Source: Colwellia sp. PAMC 21821 (GTDB taxonomy: Bacteria; Pseudomonadota; Gammaproteobacteria; Enterobacterales; Alteromonadaceae). Taken from it: a stretch of DNA of 64,000 bases. The stretch covers positions 4,278,001 to 4,342,000 of the forward strand of contig NZ_CP014943.1 in assembly GCF_002077175.1 (NCBI RefSeq), read 5' to 3'. The notes under the pieces were generated by a model. The model saw only the letters and a program-made list of their open reading frames with translations. It was not told the origin of the DNA and made no database searches. The position numbers and the translations under genes are program-made. Every line of letters begins with the position of its first letter. Within the stretch, counting starts at the first letter, position 1. This document shows positions 56,620-64,000 of the stretch, piece by piece.

Positions 56620-57582
56620 ATGTTAAATAATCTTAAAGTATCGATATTACTGGTGACTTTGTTAACAGGGTGTCAGGCAACAGAAGTAAAAAAAACAAGC
56701 GCAATTAAGCCAACTATTAACAATACAGATCTAAATCAATGGGTTTATGTTGAGCCGTTGTCAGATGAGTTTAACGATAAAAGTATTAATAAAAATAAAT
56801 GGGATAATGATCCAAACGACTGGGGTCCATGGTCGTGGGAGCAAGAAAATACTCAAGTAAGCGAAGGGAATTTGAATATTTCTCTAACTTATGAAGAACA
56901 TGTAGCTAAACGTTGGTCTGGAAAAAAACAAAAAGTCGCTGTTAATTTGTTTTATAAGTCAGGCATTTTACGTAGCCATCAATATCAAACTTACGGCTAT
57001 TACGAAGTAAGAATGAAGGGCATTCCAACATTTCCAGGTTCAAGTCCCGCATTTTGGATTTATAGTCTAAATGAAGAAATCAACGCGATGGGCCTTAAAA
57101 AATCTGAGGAAGGTAACGTCACGTATTCTGAAGTTGATATTGTCGAATTACAGCAATCAGAATGGATTCACGGCAGTTACAAAAAATATGATAGTGCCAA
57201 TGTTATTGATATGAATTTGCATACTCGAGTAATTGAAAACGGTAAAGAAATTTGGAAAAGACCCGGGAAATATCCAGAGCTAACGCGTAATAAAATTCAA
57301 GCTGATTTTGACGCTCGTGACGACTTTCATGTTTATGGCGCAGAAGTTTCTAAAGAAAAAATCATTTGGTACATTGACGGGGAAAAAGTGGCCGAAAAGC
57401 CTAATGTTTACTGGCATTTACCTATGCACGTTACGTTATCTTTAGGGTTAAGACGACCACATGTTACCTATAACAATTGCCCGGATGGACTCGAACGATG
57501 TCCCGTACCAGAAGAGGCTACATCTGAAGGCTACCCAAGTGCAATGCAAGTTGACTGGGTCAGAGTTTATAAAAAACGTTAA
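56620..57582 (+). CDS. cgkA: GH16 kappa-carrageenase, lipoprotein
   Basis: A 320-residue lipoprotein (lipobox LTGC18) that hydrolyses internal beta-1,4 bonds of kappa-carrageenan. It follows the Pseudoalteromonas carrageenovora enzyme closely: SDEFN, GPWSWEQENTQVSEG, GYYEVRMKG, FPGSSPAFWIYS, the catalytic motif E171-V-D-I-V-E176, DDFHVYG, IIWYIDGE, and YWHLPMHVTLSLGLRRPH near the C-terminus. E171 is the nucleophile and E176 the acid-base. It lacks the C-terminal module of the P. carrageenovora protein. Its start lies 12 bases after a strong terminator, so its expression may depend on read-through or a nearby promoter. GGAC is the only weak ribosome site. Confidence 0.92.
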   Translation: MLNNLKVSILLVTLLTGCQATEVKKTSAIKPTINNTDLNQWVYVEPLSDEFNDKSINKNKWDNDPNDWGPWSWEQENTQVSEGNLNISLTYEEHVAKRWSGKKQKVAVNLFYKSGILRSHQYQTYGYYEVRMKGIPTFPGSSPAFWIYSLNEEINAMGLKKSEEGNVTYSEVDIVELQQSEWIHGSYKKYDSANVIDMNLHTRVIENGKEIWKRPGKYPELTRNKIQADFDARDDFHVYGAEVSKEKIIWYIDGEKVAEKPNVYWHLPMHVTLSLGLRRPHVTYNNCPDGLERCPVPEEATSEGYPSAMQVDWVRVYKKR

Positions 57583-57640
57583 CTGAATTGAACTGAACTG
57601 AGCTGAATTAAGCTGAAATGAACTTAGCTAAACTTAGCAA
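57583..57640 (+). repeat. Degenerate AACTGA/AGCTGAA repeat
   Basis: Immediately after the kappa-carrageenase stop, units such as AACTGAATTG, AACTGAACTG and AGCTGAATTA repeat imperfectly for about 50 bases. It covers the space before the next gene and no function is visible. Confidence 0.5.
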
Positions 57641-57677
57641 GTTTTACACTATAACCATCAGTAGAAAGTATAAAATT

Positions 57678-59123
57678 ATGTTGAATAAAGTACTTATCAC
57701 AACAAGCTTGTTGTCAATTGTTTCAGCTTGCCAAGTGCAGGGTGATAATAAATTCAGCGTTGAAAAAACGCCAATTAATGCAGCCCAAACGTTAATAACT
57801 AGTACGTTAGCGCCTGCGTCGGATCAAAAAAACCAAGAGGGCTGGTTATTAAATACGAAAGTCAGCGATGAGTTTAACGCTAAAGTAATAGATGAATCAA
57901 AGTGGTACGTTCAAGGTAAAAACAAAGAATTCTATTTATGGAAAGGTCGAGCACCTTCACAATTTGCGCCTCATAATGTTAGTCAAAAAGACGGTAAATT
58001 AATATTAACCACACAGTGGCAACCAGACTATGAATTTGTCGGCCAACCTCCTAAAAAGCAAGCGGCGGAAGGTTATAAGTATGAAAACATAACCACTGCA
58101 GCTGTTATTGCACAAAACTCCTTTTTATATGGTTATATGGAAGTAAAAGTTAAAATACCAAAAGCGGCAATGACCGGCGCTTTTTGGGCGACCGGATATC
58201 ATTCCGAAATTGATATTTTTGAGCATATTGGCAAGGTAAATAAAGGTAATGCAGATGTGGAAAAGAAATTTACTACTTCTATTCACGATTGGCGTCCTGG
58301 CCACCCAGCTAAAAATAAAGTTTGGAAAACAACTAAAAAAATTGATTTTAATATGACCGAAGATTTCCATGTTTTTGGTGTTGAATGGTCAGATGAATTT
58401 TTAAAAGTTTACATTGATGGGGAATTAGTCAGTAACACGCCTAAAGCTGAAATAGGAGATGCATGGGTACTGAATAACCCACTAGAGTTATGGTTTGACT
58501 CTGAAGTATTTCCTTGGCATGGCATACCTAAAGCAGAAAATTTGCCAGCAACATTTGAAGTTGATTATGTCAGAGTGTGGCAAAAGCCAAATCCAAATTT
58601 ATTAGAACCGGCATTTTTTGGTTTTGAAGGGCCTTATATCAAGAAAGTATCGCCTAGACCTGATAACCGTCAAAAATATGCTCAAGCATGGTTTATCAAA
58701 GATACGGATACCCAATTTGTTTCGATAACTGATGATAAAGACTTTATGTTTTCTAGTGGCCGTAAAAGTTTAAAGTTTCAGCAAAACCAAGCCTTGTCAG
58801 GTAAAGAGATCGTCGCTTTTTCACCGAACGGAAGTGTGTCACTACCTGCTGGTAAATTCGAGTTATCTGTGGATGTATGGTTAGAGCCAAACAGTAATAT
58901 AAACCAGTTAGATATAACGCTTGAAGCACCTTGGAAAGTTTTACAAGCTATTGATTTAAGGTTAGTAGAAGCGGGTAAATGGGTGAAAGTGTCAACTGAG
59001 TTTACTCGCGAAAATCCATCGGCAGAAAACGATAGGTTACGGATTATTATGTCACCAAAGCATCTTAGTGGCACAAGTAATACTGTTTATATCGATAATA
59101 TAAGTATCACTAAAAAACAATAG
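57678..59123 (+). CDS. GH16 endo-galactanase lipoprotein with C-terminal jelly-roll module
   Basis: A 481-residue lipoprotein with lipobox VSAC18. GH16 domain at ~50-305: WKGRAPSQF, then E177-I-D-I-F-E182, the catalytic motif, and FEVDYVRVWQKP at its end. A second domain (~310-481) has the look of a carbohydrate-binding beta-sandwich (SGRKSLKFQQNQ, FELSVDVWLEP, YIDNISITK). ATG 57678 is preferred because it starts a clean lipoprotein signal; ATG 57618 would add 20 residues translated from the repeat region. It resembles the GH16 at 41318 more than the kappa-carrageenase at 56620, so it may attack a different or hybrid galactan. It leads a run of four close genes. Confidence 0.87.
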   Translation: MLNKVLITTSLLSIVSACQVQGDNKFSVEKTPINAAQTLITSTLAPASDQKNQEGWLLNTKVSDEFNAKVIDESKWYVQGKNKEFYLWKGRAPSQFAPHNVSQKDGKLILTTQWQPDYEFVGQPPKKQAAEGYKYENITTAAVIAQNSFLYGYMEVKVKIPKAAMTGAFWATGYHSEIDIFEHIGKVNKGNADVEKKFTTSIHDWRPGHPAKNKVWKTTKKIDFNMTEDFHVFGVEWSDEFLKVYIDGELVSNTPKAEIGDAWVLNNPLELWFDSEVFPWHGIPKAENLPATFEVDYVRVWQKPNPNLLEPAFFGFEGPYIKKVSPRPDNRQKYAQAWFIKDTDTQFVSITDDKDFMFSSGRKSLKFQQNQALSGKEIVAFSPNGSVSLPAGKFELSVDVWLEPNSNINQLDITLEAPWKVLQAIDLRLVEAGKWVKVSTEFTRENPSAENDRLRIIMSPKHLSGTSNTVYIDNISITKKQ

Positions 59124-59133
59124 GAGTAATTCA

Positions 59134-59937
59134 ATGTTAATAACCCATAAGATGTTAATACCACTTGTTAAAATTGCGCTAGCGGTTATTGTTTTCGTCC
59201 CTCAACTTGTTAATGCAGAAGATAAAATCAATACATTTAGTGTTCAAGAAATACTAACGGTTGGTGAAATTCCAGTCATCAATATCGATGTAGAAGTTAG
59301 CAACAAACGTGATTTACATGTTGTTCTTAAAGACGGGAAAACCCAGCGCAATATTAAAACGATAAAAAAACCGATTAAAAATTCTGGTAAGTTTCATTTT
59401 AACTTTGATATAGATGAGCTACCACCCGGTAATTATCGTTGGAATGCTTTTATAACACCACGAAAAAAAAATGGTAATGACCGTATAGGTGATTCATCTA
59501 CTCAAATGATGAAAGTAATAACGCTAGAGCAAGCGGCTATTGCCCAACAAAAATTCAAGCAGCATCAAAAAAATAATAAAGTAAATAAAGCCACAGAAAA
59601 ACAAGATAATACAGCAAATAAAGACGGGTTTAAGAAAATTAGCTGGCCAAAAGACATCTCAAATAACGATGCGTATACCTTAACGGTTGATTATTTGGTA
59701 ACACAAGCGAGAGATATCCATATTAAGTTACTGAACAGTGAAAACTGGGAAGAGCATGGCAAAGTAAAAATGAGCGTTAATGAAAATGGTACATTTTCTT
59801 TGCCATTTGACTCAATGCTAGAAAATTTTGGTCCTGGAAAATACGCTTGGGTATTGTCGATCACTGAAGTGGGTGAGCCTGACAATATAGTAAAAAAAAT
59901 GGGGCGACATTTTGTTATTTCAAAGCCGGAGAAATAA
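59134..59937 (+). CDS. Exported protein with a duplicated beta-sandwich domain
   Basis: A 267-residue protein of no family I recognise. A signal peptide ends near LVNAE. Two related domains of about 90 residues follow: the first contains RDLHVVLKDG then GKFHFNFDIDELPPGNYRW, the second RDIHIKLLNSE then GTFSLPFDSMLENFGPGKYAW. They are joined by a flexible Lys/Gln/Asn-rich linker (residues ~130-165). The shared pattern (RD-H--L, G-F, PG-Y-W) shows internal duplication. A beta-sandwich, possibly glycan-binding, is my inference. AGGAGT lies nine bases before the ATG, and the gene starts 11 bases after GH16 and ends at the SMP-30 start, so all are co-transcribed. Confidence 0.75.
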   Translation: MLITHKMLIPLVKIALAVIVFVPQLVNAEDKINTFSVQEILTVGEIPVINIDVEVSNKRDLHVVLKDGKTQRNIKTIKKPIKNSGKFHFNFDIDELPPGNYRWNAFITPRKKNGNDRIGDSSTQMMKVITLEQAAIAQQKFKQHQKNNKVNKATEKQDNTANKDGFKKISWPKDISNNDAYTLTVDYLVTQARDIHIKLLNSENWEEHGKVKMSVNENGTFSLPFDSMLENFGPGKYAWVLSITEVGEPDNIVKKMGRHFVISKPEK

Positions 59938-59938
59938 T

Positions 59939-61057
59939 ATGCTGAATAGATTCTATCTTCTGCATGTTTACACTATTTTCATCGTTTTTATGATGACTGC
60001 TTGTCAGTCATCTATAAAAACAGAGCAAGTTAAGCAAGTAATACCACCTGCTTTTATTATGCCAGATACCGATGAAACAATAGGAAAAATTGAAATTTAT
60101 GATCCAAAAGCACTCGAACTTATTACTCAAGAAACATTAATAAGTGTTAGAGGGAAAGGTTTTAATTGGGTTGAAGGACCAGTTTGGATTAAAGAGCATA
60201 ATTTCCTTTTGTTTACTGATATTCCTGACAACATTATTCGCAAGTTTGATGTTGAAAATGGCTCAAGTGTTTACCTAGAAAATGTTGGTTTTAATACGCC
60301 GAGTAATAAAGGCCCAGGTGCAAATGGATTACTCTTAAATAAACAAAATCAATTAGTCATGATGCGAACTGGTAGCAGAACGATTGCGGCTATGAATGGT
60401 GATATCACTACGCCTGAAAATAGTTTTACTACGTTGGCAAGCCATTATAATAATTTGCAGTTAAATGGCACTAATGATGGCGTAATGCATAGCGACGGAA
60501 GTATTTATTTTACTGATCCTCCGATTGGCTTAGATTTTGTTTTTGATAACAACGGCCAATTAAAAGTAAAAAATAAACATGCCAAAAATAAGGATAATAA
60601 ACGTATTCAGCAAACGCCTTATGCGGGTATTTATAGATTGTCTACTGCTGGAGAGTTAACGCTTTTAGATAAAACGTTAACTGTGCCAAACGGTATTGGC
60701 TTCTCACCGGATGAAAAAACCTTATATGTCGCAGTTTCTGATACCGAGGCTTCTGCATGGTTTGCTTTTGACGTACTTGAAAATGGTTTGCTAGCAAAAA
60801 AACGTGAGTTTTATAATACTCAGCACCTTATTGGTAAAGAAGGAGAGCAAGGTTACCCTGACGGAATGGCAGTACACTCTAGTGGTGTTATTTTCGCAAC
60901 AGGTCCTGGCGGTGTTTGGTTGTTCGATAAACAAGGTGTGGTATTAGCAAAAATAAAAACAGGGCTGTTTACCTCCAATTGTGCGTTCAGTACTGATGAA
61001 AAATACTTATTTATTACCGCAGATGATTACTTGTTGAGCATCCCACTTAATAAGTAA
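59939..61057 (+). CDS. SMP-30/gluconolactonase-family lipoprotein (probable galactonolactonase)
   Basis: A 372-residue six-bladed propeller of the SMP-30 family, members of which hydrolyse aldonolactones using a divalent metal. WVEGPVW (metal Glu), TNDGVMHSDGSIYFTDPP, VPNGIGFSPDEKTLYVA (metal Asn) and YPDGMAVHSSG (metal Asp) are the diagnostic elements in order. I prefer ATG 59939 because GGAG lies seven bases upstream and it gives a lipoprotein signal with MTAC; TTG 59912 overlaps the preceding gene. It could supply the lactonase step between the galactose dehydrogenase and the dehydratase, although its exported location does not fit a cytoplasmic dehydrogenase neatly. A different lactone or ester in the periplasm is possible. 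Confidence 0.8.
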   Translation: MLNRFYLLHVYTIFIVFMMTACQSSIKTEQVKQVIPPAFIMPDTDETIGKIEIYDPKALELITQETLISVRGKGFNWVEGPVWIKEHNFLLFTDIPDNIIRKFDVENGSSVYLENVGFNTPSNKGPGANGLLLNKQNQLVMMRTGSRTIAAMNGDITTPENSFTTLASHYNNLQLNGTNDGVMHSDGSIYFTDPPIGLDFVFDNNGQLKVKNKHAKNKDNKRIQQTPYAGIYRLSTAGELTLLDKTLTVPNGIGFSPDEKTLYVAVSDTEASAWFAFDVLENGLLAKKREFYNTQHLIGKEGEQGYPDGMAVHSSGVIFATGPGGVWLFDKQGVVLAKIKTGLFTSNCAFSTDEKYLFITADDYLLSIPLNK

Positions 61058-61067
61058 ACTAAAATTC

Positions 61068-61106
61068 ATAGCAACAATAAATAGCAACAATAAATAGCAA
61101 CAATAA
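61068..61106 (+). repeat. Three-copy 13-bp tandem repeat
   Basis: ATAGCAACAATAA is repeated three times exactly between the SMP-30 gene and the PhoD-like gene. It is likely slippage-prone; no coding or structural role is evident. Confidence 0.85.
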
Positions 61107-61142
61107 ATAGAAATAAACGTATATAAATTTGATGAGCTAAGC

Positions 61143-62519
61143 ATGGATAAACAACAATCTAGACGAAACATACTGAAAATGTTAACTGCAAGTGTCGCCA
61201 CTAGCAGTGTAGGTTGTTCGTTAATCACTGAAACACCACAGCAGCCTAAAATGCTATCAACATCGAAGCAAGATAACTGGTCTAAAACCTTCGATAGAAC
61301 ATGGTTAGGTGGTGAGTATTGGGCTAATCCAATGGAAGATTGGCATATTGTTGATGGCGGAGCCGAATGTAAAAATAGCAGTGGTAGCCGCACAGTTCAT
61401 TCACTAACTCACCAGATTAAATATACCGCTAAAGCTTTTAAGGTCTCTGTTGTTGTAAAAGCTATTGGCACCCATAACAACGTGGGTGGGTTTGGAATAC
61501 GTTTAGGTGTACGCAATGAAATTGATGAATATCGAAGTAATTGTTTTGTTCAAAAAGGCTTAGATATTGGCATTATCGGTAATAAGCTTTCCATTGATGG
61601 CAAAACAACTGCAATGAAAATGTCAATCGATGATAATGACATTGAATTGTTATTAACTGCAACACCGCAAGCGGGTGTAATGATACTTTCATTAGATGCT
61701 AGGTTAATAGCTTCCAATCAGTCTATTGGTCAATTAACCCATATGATTAGCGCTGACAAAGTAGTTGGTAACCTTGCTGTTGTAAGTAATTTCGCCTTGC
61801 GATCAAATGCACCAAAAACCGGAAATAATTGCTACAGATTTACGCATTGGGTAATGAGCGGTGATGCATTTGAGGTTAATCTAGATAACAAGTTTGGACC
61901 CATTTTATGGTCTATGTATTCTTTAAACGATACTCGATCATCAGAAGGTTTTGTTTTAAAATTAAGTGCAATTACTGGCCCATTGGGACATGAAGATAAT
62001 CAGGTAGTTGAATTGCAAGTAAAGCGTTGTGGTTTATGGGAATCACTAGGGACAAGTCAATTAGACCCCGATGCATGGGTTGCTAGCTTTAGAATTGCCA
62101 ATTGGGATGAAAAGACACAAGTAGAATACAGAGTTATCTATAGAGAAAAACACAATGATGGTAGTGAAACTCCTGATGTTTGGTCAGGAAAAATAATTGC
62201 TAACCCAAGTGCCAGACCACTCAGGATGGCCGCGCTAACTTGTCAAAATGATTATAGTTTTCCTTATGCTCCAGTTGTTAAAAATGTTCAAGTATTATCA
62301 CCAGACATAGTGTTCTTTTCAGGTGATCAAATTTATGAGAGTCATGGTGGTTTTGGCATTGTCAGAGCACCATTTGAATCAGCGATAACTAATTATTTAA
62401 GGAAATTCTATCAGTTTGGTTGGGCTTTTAGAGAGATAATGCGAGATCGCCCAACCCTTTGTTTGCCGGACGATCATGACGTATTGCAAGGTAACTTATG
62501 GGGTGAGGGGGCGCTTTGA
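61143..62519 (+). CDS. PhoD-like metallophosphatase, N-terminal portion (frame broken)
   Basis: First 458 codons of a PhoD-like protein. It begins with a twin-arginine-type lipoprotein signal (SRRNILKM then VGC25), suggesting Tat export. Residues ~45-245 form a beta-sandwich-like domain, followed by a fibronectin-like region and the start of the metallophosphatase domain with GDQIYE and LPDDHDV, which hold metal ligands. Translation then stops in WGEGAL. The remaining half of the domain continues in the next frame (62516-63487), so as sequenced the enzyme is split. Phosphodiesterase or phosphatase activity is the family role; in this locus the substrate is unknown. Confidence 0.75.
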   Translation: MDKQQSRRNILKMLTASVATSSVGCSLITETPQQPKMLSTSKQDNWSKTFDRTWLGGEYWANPMEDWHIVDGGAECKNSSGSRTVHSLTHQIKYTAKAFKVSVVVKAIGTHNNVGGFGIRLGVRNEIDEYRSNCFVQKGLDIGIIGNKLSIDGKTTAMKMSIDDNDIELLLTATPQAGVMILSLDARLIASNQSIGQLTHMISADKVVGNLAVVSNFALRSNAPKTGNNCYRFTHWVMSGDAFEVNLDNKFGPILWSMYSLNDTRSSEGFVLKLSAITGPLGHEDNQVVELQVKRCGLWESLGTSQLDPDAWVASFRIANWDEKTQVEYRVIYREKHNDGSETPDVWSGKIIANPSARPLRMAALTCQNDYSFPYAPVVKNVQVLSPDIVFFSGDQIYESHGGFGIVRAPFESAITNYLRKFYQFGWAFREIMRDRPTLCLPDDHDVLQGNLWGEGAL

Positions 62520-63487
62520 AAAAAGACCCCGCTGCTGATCCTACGGCTTCATTAACCGGTGGTTATATTGAAACGGTTCGCTTTGTTAATGCAGTACACC
62601 TAACTTGTACAAGCCATCATCCTGACCCTTATGATCCAACACCAAACCCGAGTGGTATCAGTTGTTACTATAGCGATATGGTTTTTGGCGATGTTGGTTT
62701 TGCAATACTCGCTGACCGGCAATGGAAAAGTGGCCCAGAGCAGGCAAATGCAATTGTAGGTGAAACAGGTGTTGATGAAGATCCACAATTTATTAATCCA
62801 GCCATTAATCCACCCGATCCTCAGTTACTCGGTGAGAGACAGGAAAAATTTTTTGAAAAGTGGGCAGCCGATTGGCGAGGCCATAAATTAAAAGCGGTTT
62901 TAAGCCAAACAGTTTTTGCTGGTATTTCGACCCATCAACCGACACCTCAGCGCTACCTTAAATATGACTTTGATAGCAGTGGTTGGCCTGCGCCCGCCAG
63001 AGATAAAGCCGTTAATATTATGCGTAAATCTATGGCATTGCATATTTGTGGTGATACACATTTGGGCTCTTTGGCCCAATATGGTGTAGCACAGCAGAGG
63101 GATAGTAATTGGTCGTTTTGTACACCAGCTATTTCAGCGGGTTGGCCAAGGTGGTGGATGCCTGATCAGATAGGTATTCCTCATAAAAATAGACCCTCCC
63201 ATCGCCTTGATCAAACGGGTGAATATATTGATGCTTTTGGCAACAAAATATATGTTTATGCGGTCGGTATTCCTGAAGTAGGTAAATCTAAAAATCGTTA
63301 TATAAAGGCGCACGAAAAAGGCAGTGGTTTCGGTTTTATTACCTTTGACACACAAAAGTTAACCTATACTATGCAGGCATTTCGTTACTTGGTAGATGTA
63401 TCTGATGGTAATGAGCATAACCAGTTTCCTGGTTGGCCCGTCACCATAAATCAAAAAGAAAATATTGGAGAGAATAGACTCGGTTAG
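62516..63487 (+). pseudogene. PhoD-like metallophosphatase, C-terminal portion in shifted frame
   Basis: This frame supplies the second half of the PhoD domain: GGYIETVRFVNAVHL, DPYDPTPNPSG, LADRQWKSGPE and ICGDTHLGSLAQYG with the final metal-binding histidine. It has no plausible start of its own (TTG 62516 lies inside the upstream frame with no ribosome site) and overlaps the first part by four bases. Adding one G to the run of five at 62507-62511 restores a continuous protein reading WGEGGALKKDP across the join. So the simplest view is a single gene carrying a one-base deletion or a sequencing error. Confidence 0.75.
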
Positions 63488-63509
63488 ATATTCATAGCGA
63501 ATATTTTTA

Positions 63510-64000
63510 TTAATTAAACTCAATAAAAATATTCGCGGTTAATCTGCCTGTTTTAGGATCGTTATTTACATCGTTTAATGGCTGCTTAATATAAGCAGAA
63601 TGTAGCAAGGTCGAAGGGTAAATAACTAATCTATTAGCTTTATATTCAATCACTTCTATTAATTCATAGTGTGAAGTACTGTCAGTAAAATATTTTTGTT
63701 GTGGATTACCATTAGTATTAATAAAAGCTTGTGCTTGAGCGAGATAATGCGGTTTTCTCTGTTCAGTAATGTTTTCATATCCCGTAGGTTTATGCCGGTA
63801 AATTGCTGTACCACCAAAATCCCCAGCATTTAAGTAATGCATCACCGCAAAGCTGTACTTTAGGTTATTATCAAAGTGAGGAATACATTGCAGTAGTTCA
63901 AGATCTTTTTCTTCTTGAGCCAGCAATGAATATCGTCCATCTTTTGGGTATAAGGTAAGCTCACGAGGTACTTTAAGTGCTTGATAAAAAATAGGAGCTA
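63510..64000 (-). CDS. DUF6445-family protein (N-terminus outside window)
   Basis: On the minus strand the frame is open to the right edge, so the N-terminus is missing; about 163 residues are visible. IPHFDN, MHYLN, FGGTAIYRHKPTGYENIT, LVIYPSTLLHSAYI and GRLTANIFIEF match the pattern of DUF6445 proteins. The HFD, later LLHS and R in GRLT resemble the His-x-Asp...His and Arg of 2-oxoglutarate/iron oxygenases, an inference rather than an established activity. These genes often accompany tryptophan-halogenase-like and TonB receptor genes in polysaccharide loci. It converges on the PhoD-like gene with a 22-base gap. Confidence 0.75.
   Translation of the reverse strand, partial: APIFYQALKVPRELTLYPKDGRYSLLAQEEKDLELLQCIPHFDNNLKYSFAVMHYLNAGDFGGTAIYRHKPTGYENITEQRKPHYLAQAQAFINTNGNPQQKYFTDSTSHYELIEVIEYKANRLVIYPSTLLHSAYIKQPLNDVNNDPKTGRLTANIFIEFN

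Noticed and set aside
61007-61393. 128-codon minus-strand frame over the SMP-30 and PhoD junction
   Set aside because: It spans the 13-bp repeat and two gene ends and has no recognisable protein pattern.
62507-62519. Programmed -1 frameshift
   Set aside because: The G run allows P-site slippage, but GCG in the A site would mispair, and I see no obvious downstream stimulator; an indel is more likely.

Overview
The window is AT-rich gammaproteobacterial DNA, most like a marine Alteromonadales such as Colwellia or Pseudoalteromonas. The evidence is a typical RadD and a YecM-like protein, many Sec-exported lipoproteins, TonB-dependent receptors and a large set of sulfatases. The genus is an inference. 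The main theme is utilisation of sulfated red-algal galactans (carrageenans), encoded in two blocks separated by about 14 kb of unrelated genes.

Left block (1-13.2 kb, all + strand): the C-terminal end of a GH110-like beta-helix protein, three S1 sulfatases, an exported aldose 1-epimerase, a fourth sulfatase, a complete GH110 alpha-1,3-galactosidase and a 947-residue lipoprotein. The last has an N-terminal beta-propeller and the size and layout of the lambda-carrageenase family GH150. I read this block as a lambda-type carrageenan module in which the endo-enzyme, the sulfatases and the exo-galactosidases act together.

Middle (13.2-27.5 kb): an RND efflux operon (outer-membrane factor, adaptor, pump), an eight-haem cytochrome with TPRs, a choice-of-anchor lipoprotein behind a possible Pho box, then yecM and radD on the minus strand. 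The region also holds a decayed gene end and two related hairpin terminators.

Right block (27.8-64 kb): a divergent pair of units. One carries a sugar dehydrogenase (SDR) and an FG-GAP/UnbV lipoprotein; the other carries an MFS sugar porter, dgoK, dgoA and a dgoD-like dehydratase, followed by a DgoR-like GntR regulator. Next come a tryptophan-halogenase-like flavoprotein and a TonB receptor facing a GH16 lipoprotein, two sulfatases, a cycloisomerase plus aldehyde dehydrogenase pair, another sulfatase, a second very large TonB receptor, a surface lipoprotein, a GH16 kappa-carrageenase, another GH16, a protein with a duplicated domain, an SMP-30 lactonase and a frameshifted PhoD-like phosphatase. 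A DUF6445 gene runs off the right edge.

Together the right block encodes two routes to 2-keto-3-deoxy-galactonate. Galactose would pass through SDR, lactonase and dehydratase; 3,6-anhydro-D-galactose through aldehyde dehydrogenase and cycloisomerase. Both end in DgoK and DgoA. A palindrome, AAACRTNNNAYGTTT, occurs just before the GntR gene, between both divergent pairs (three copies) and before the cycloisomerase operon. I propose it as the operator tying these units into one local regulon. No tRNA, rRNA, CRISPR array or insertion sequence was seen.
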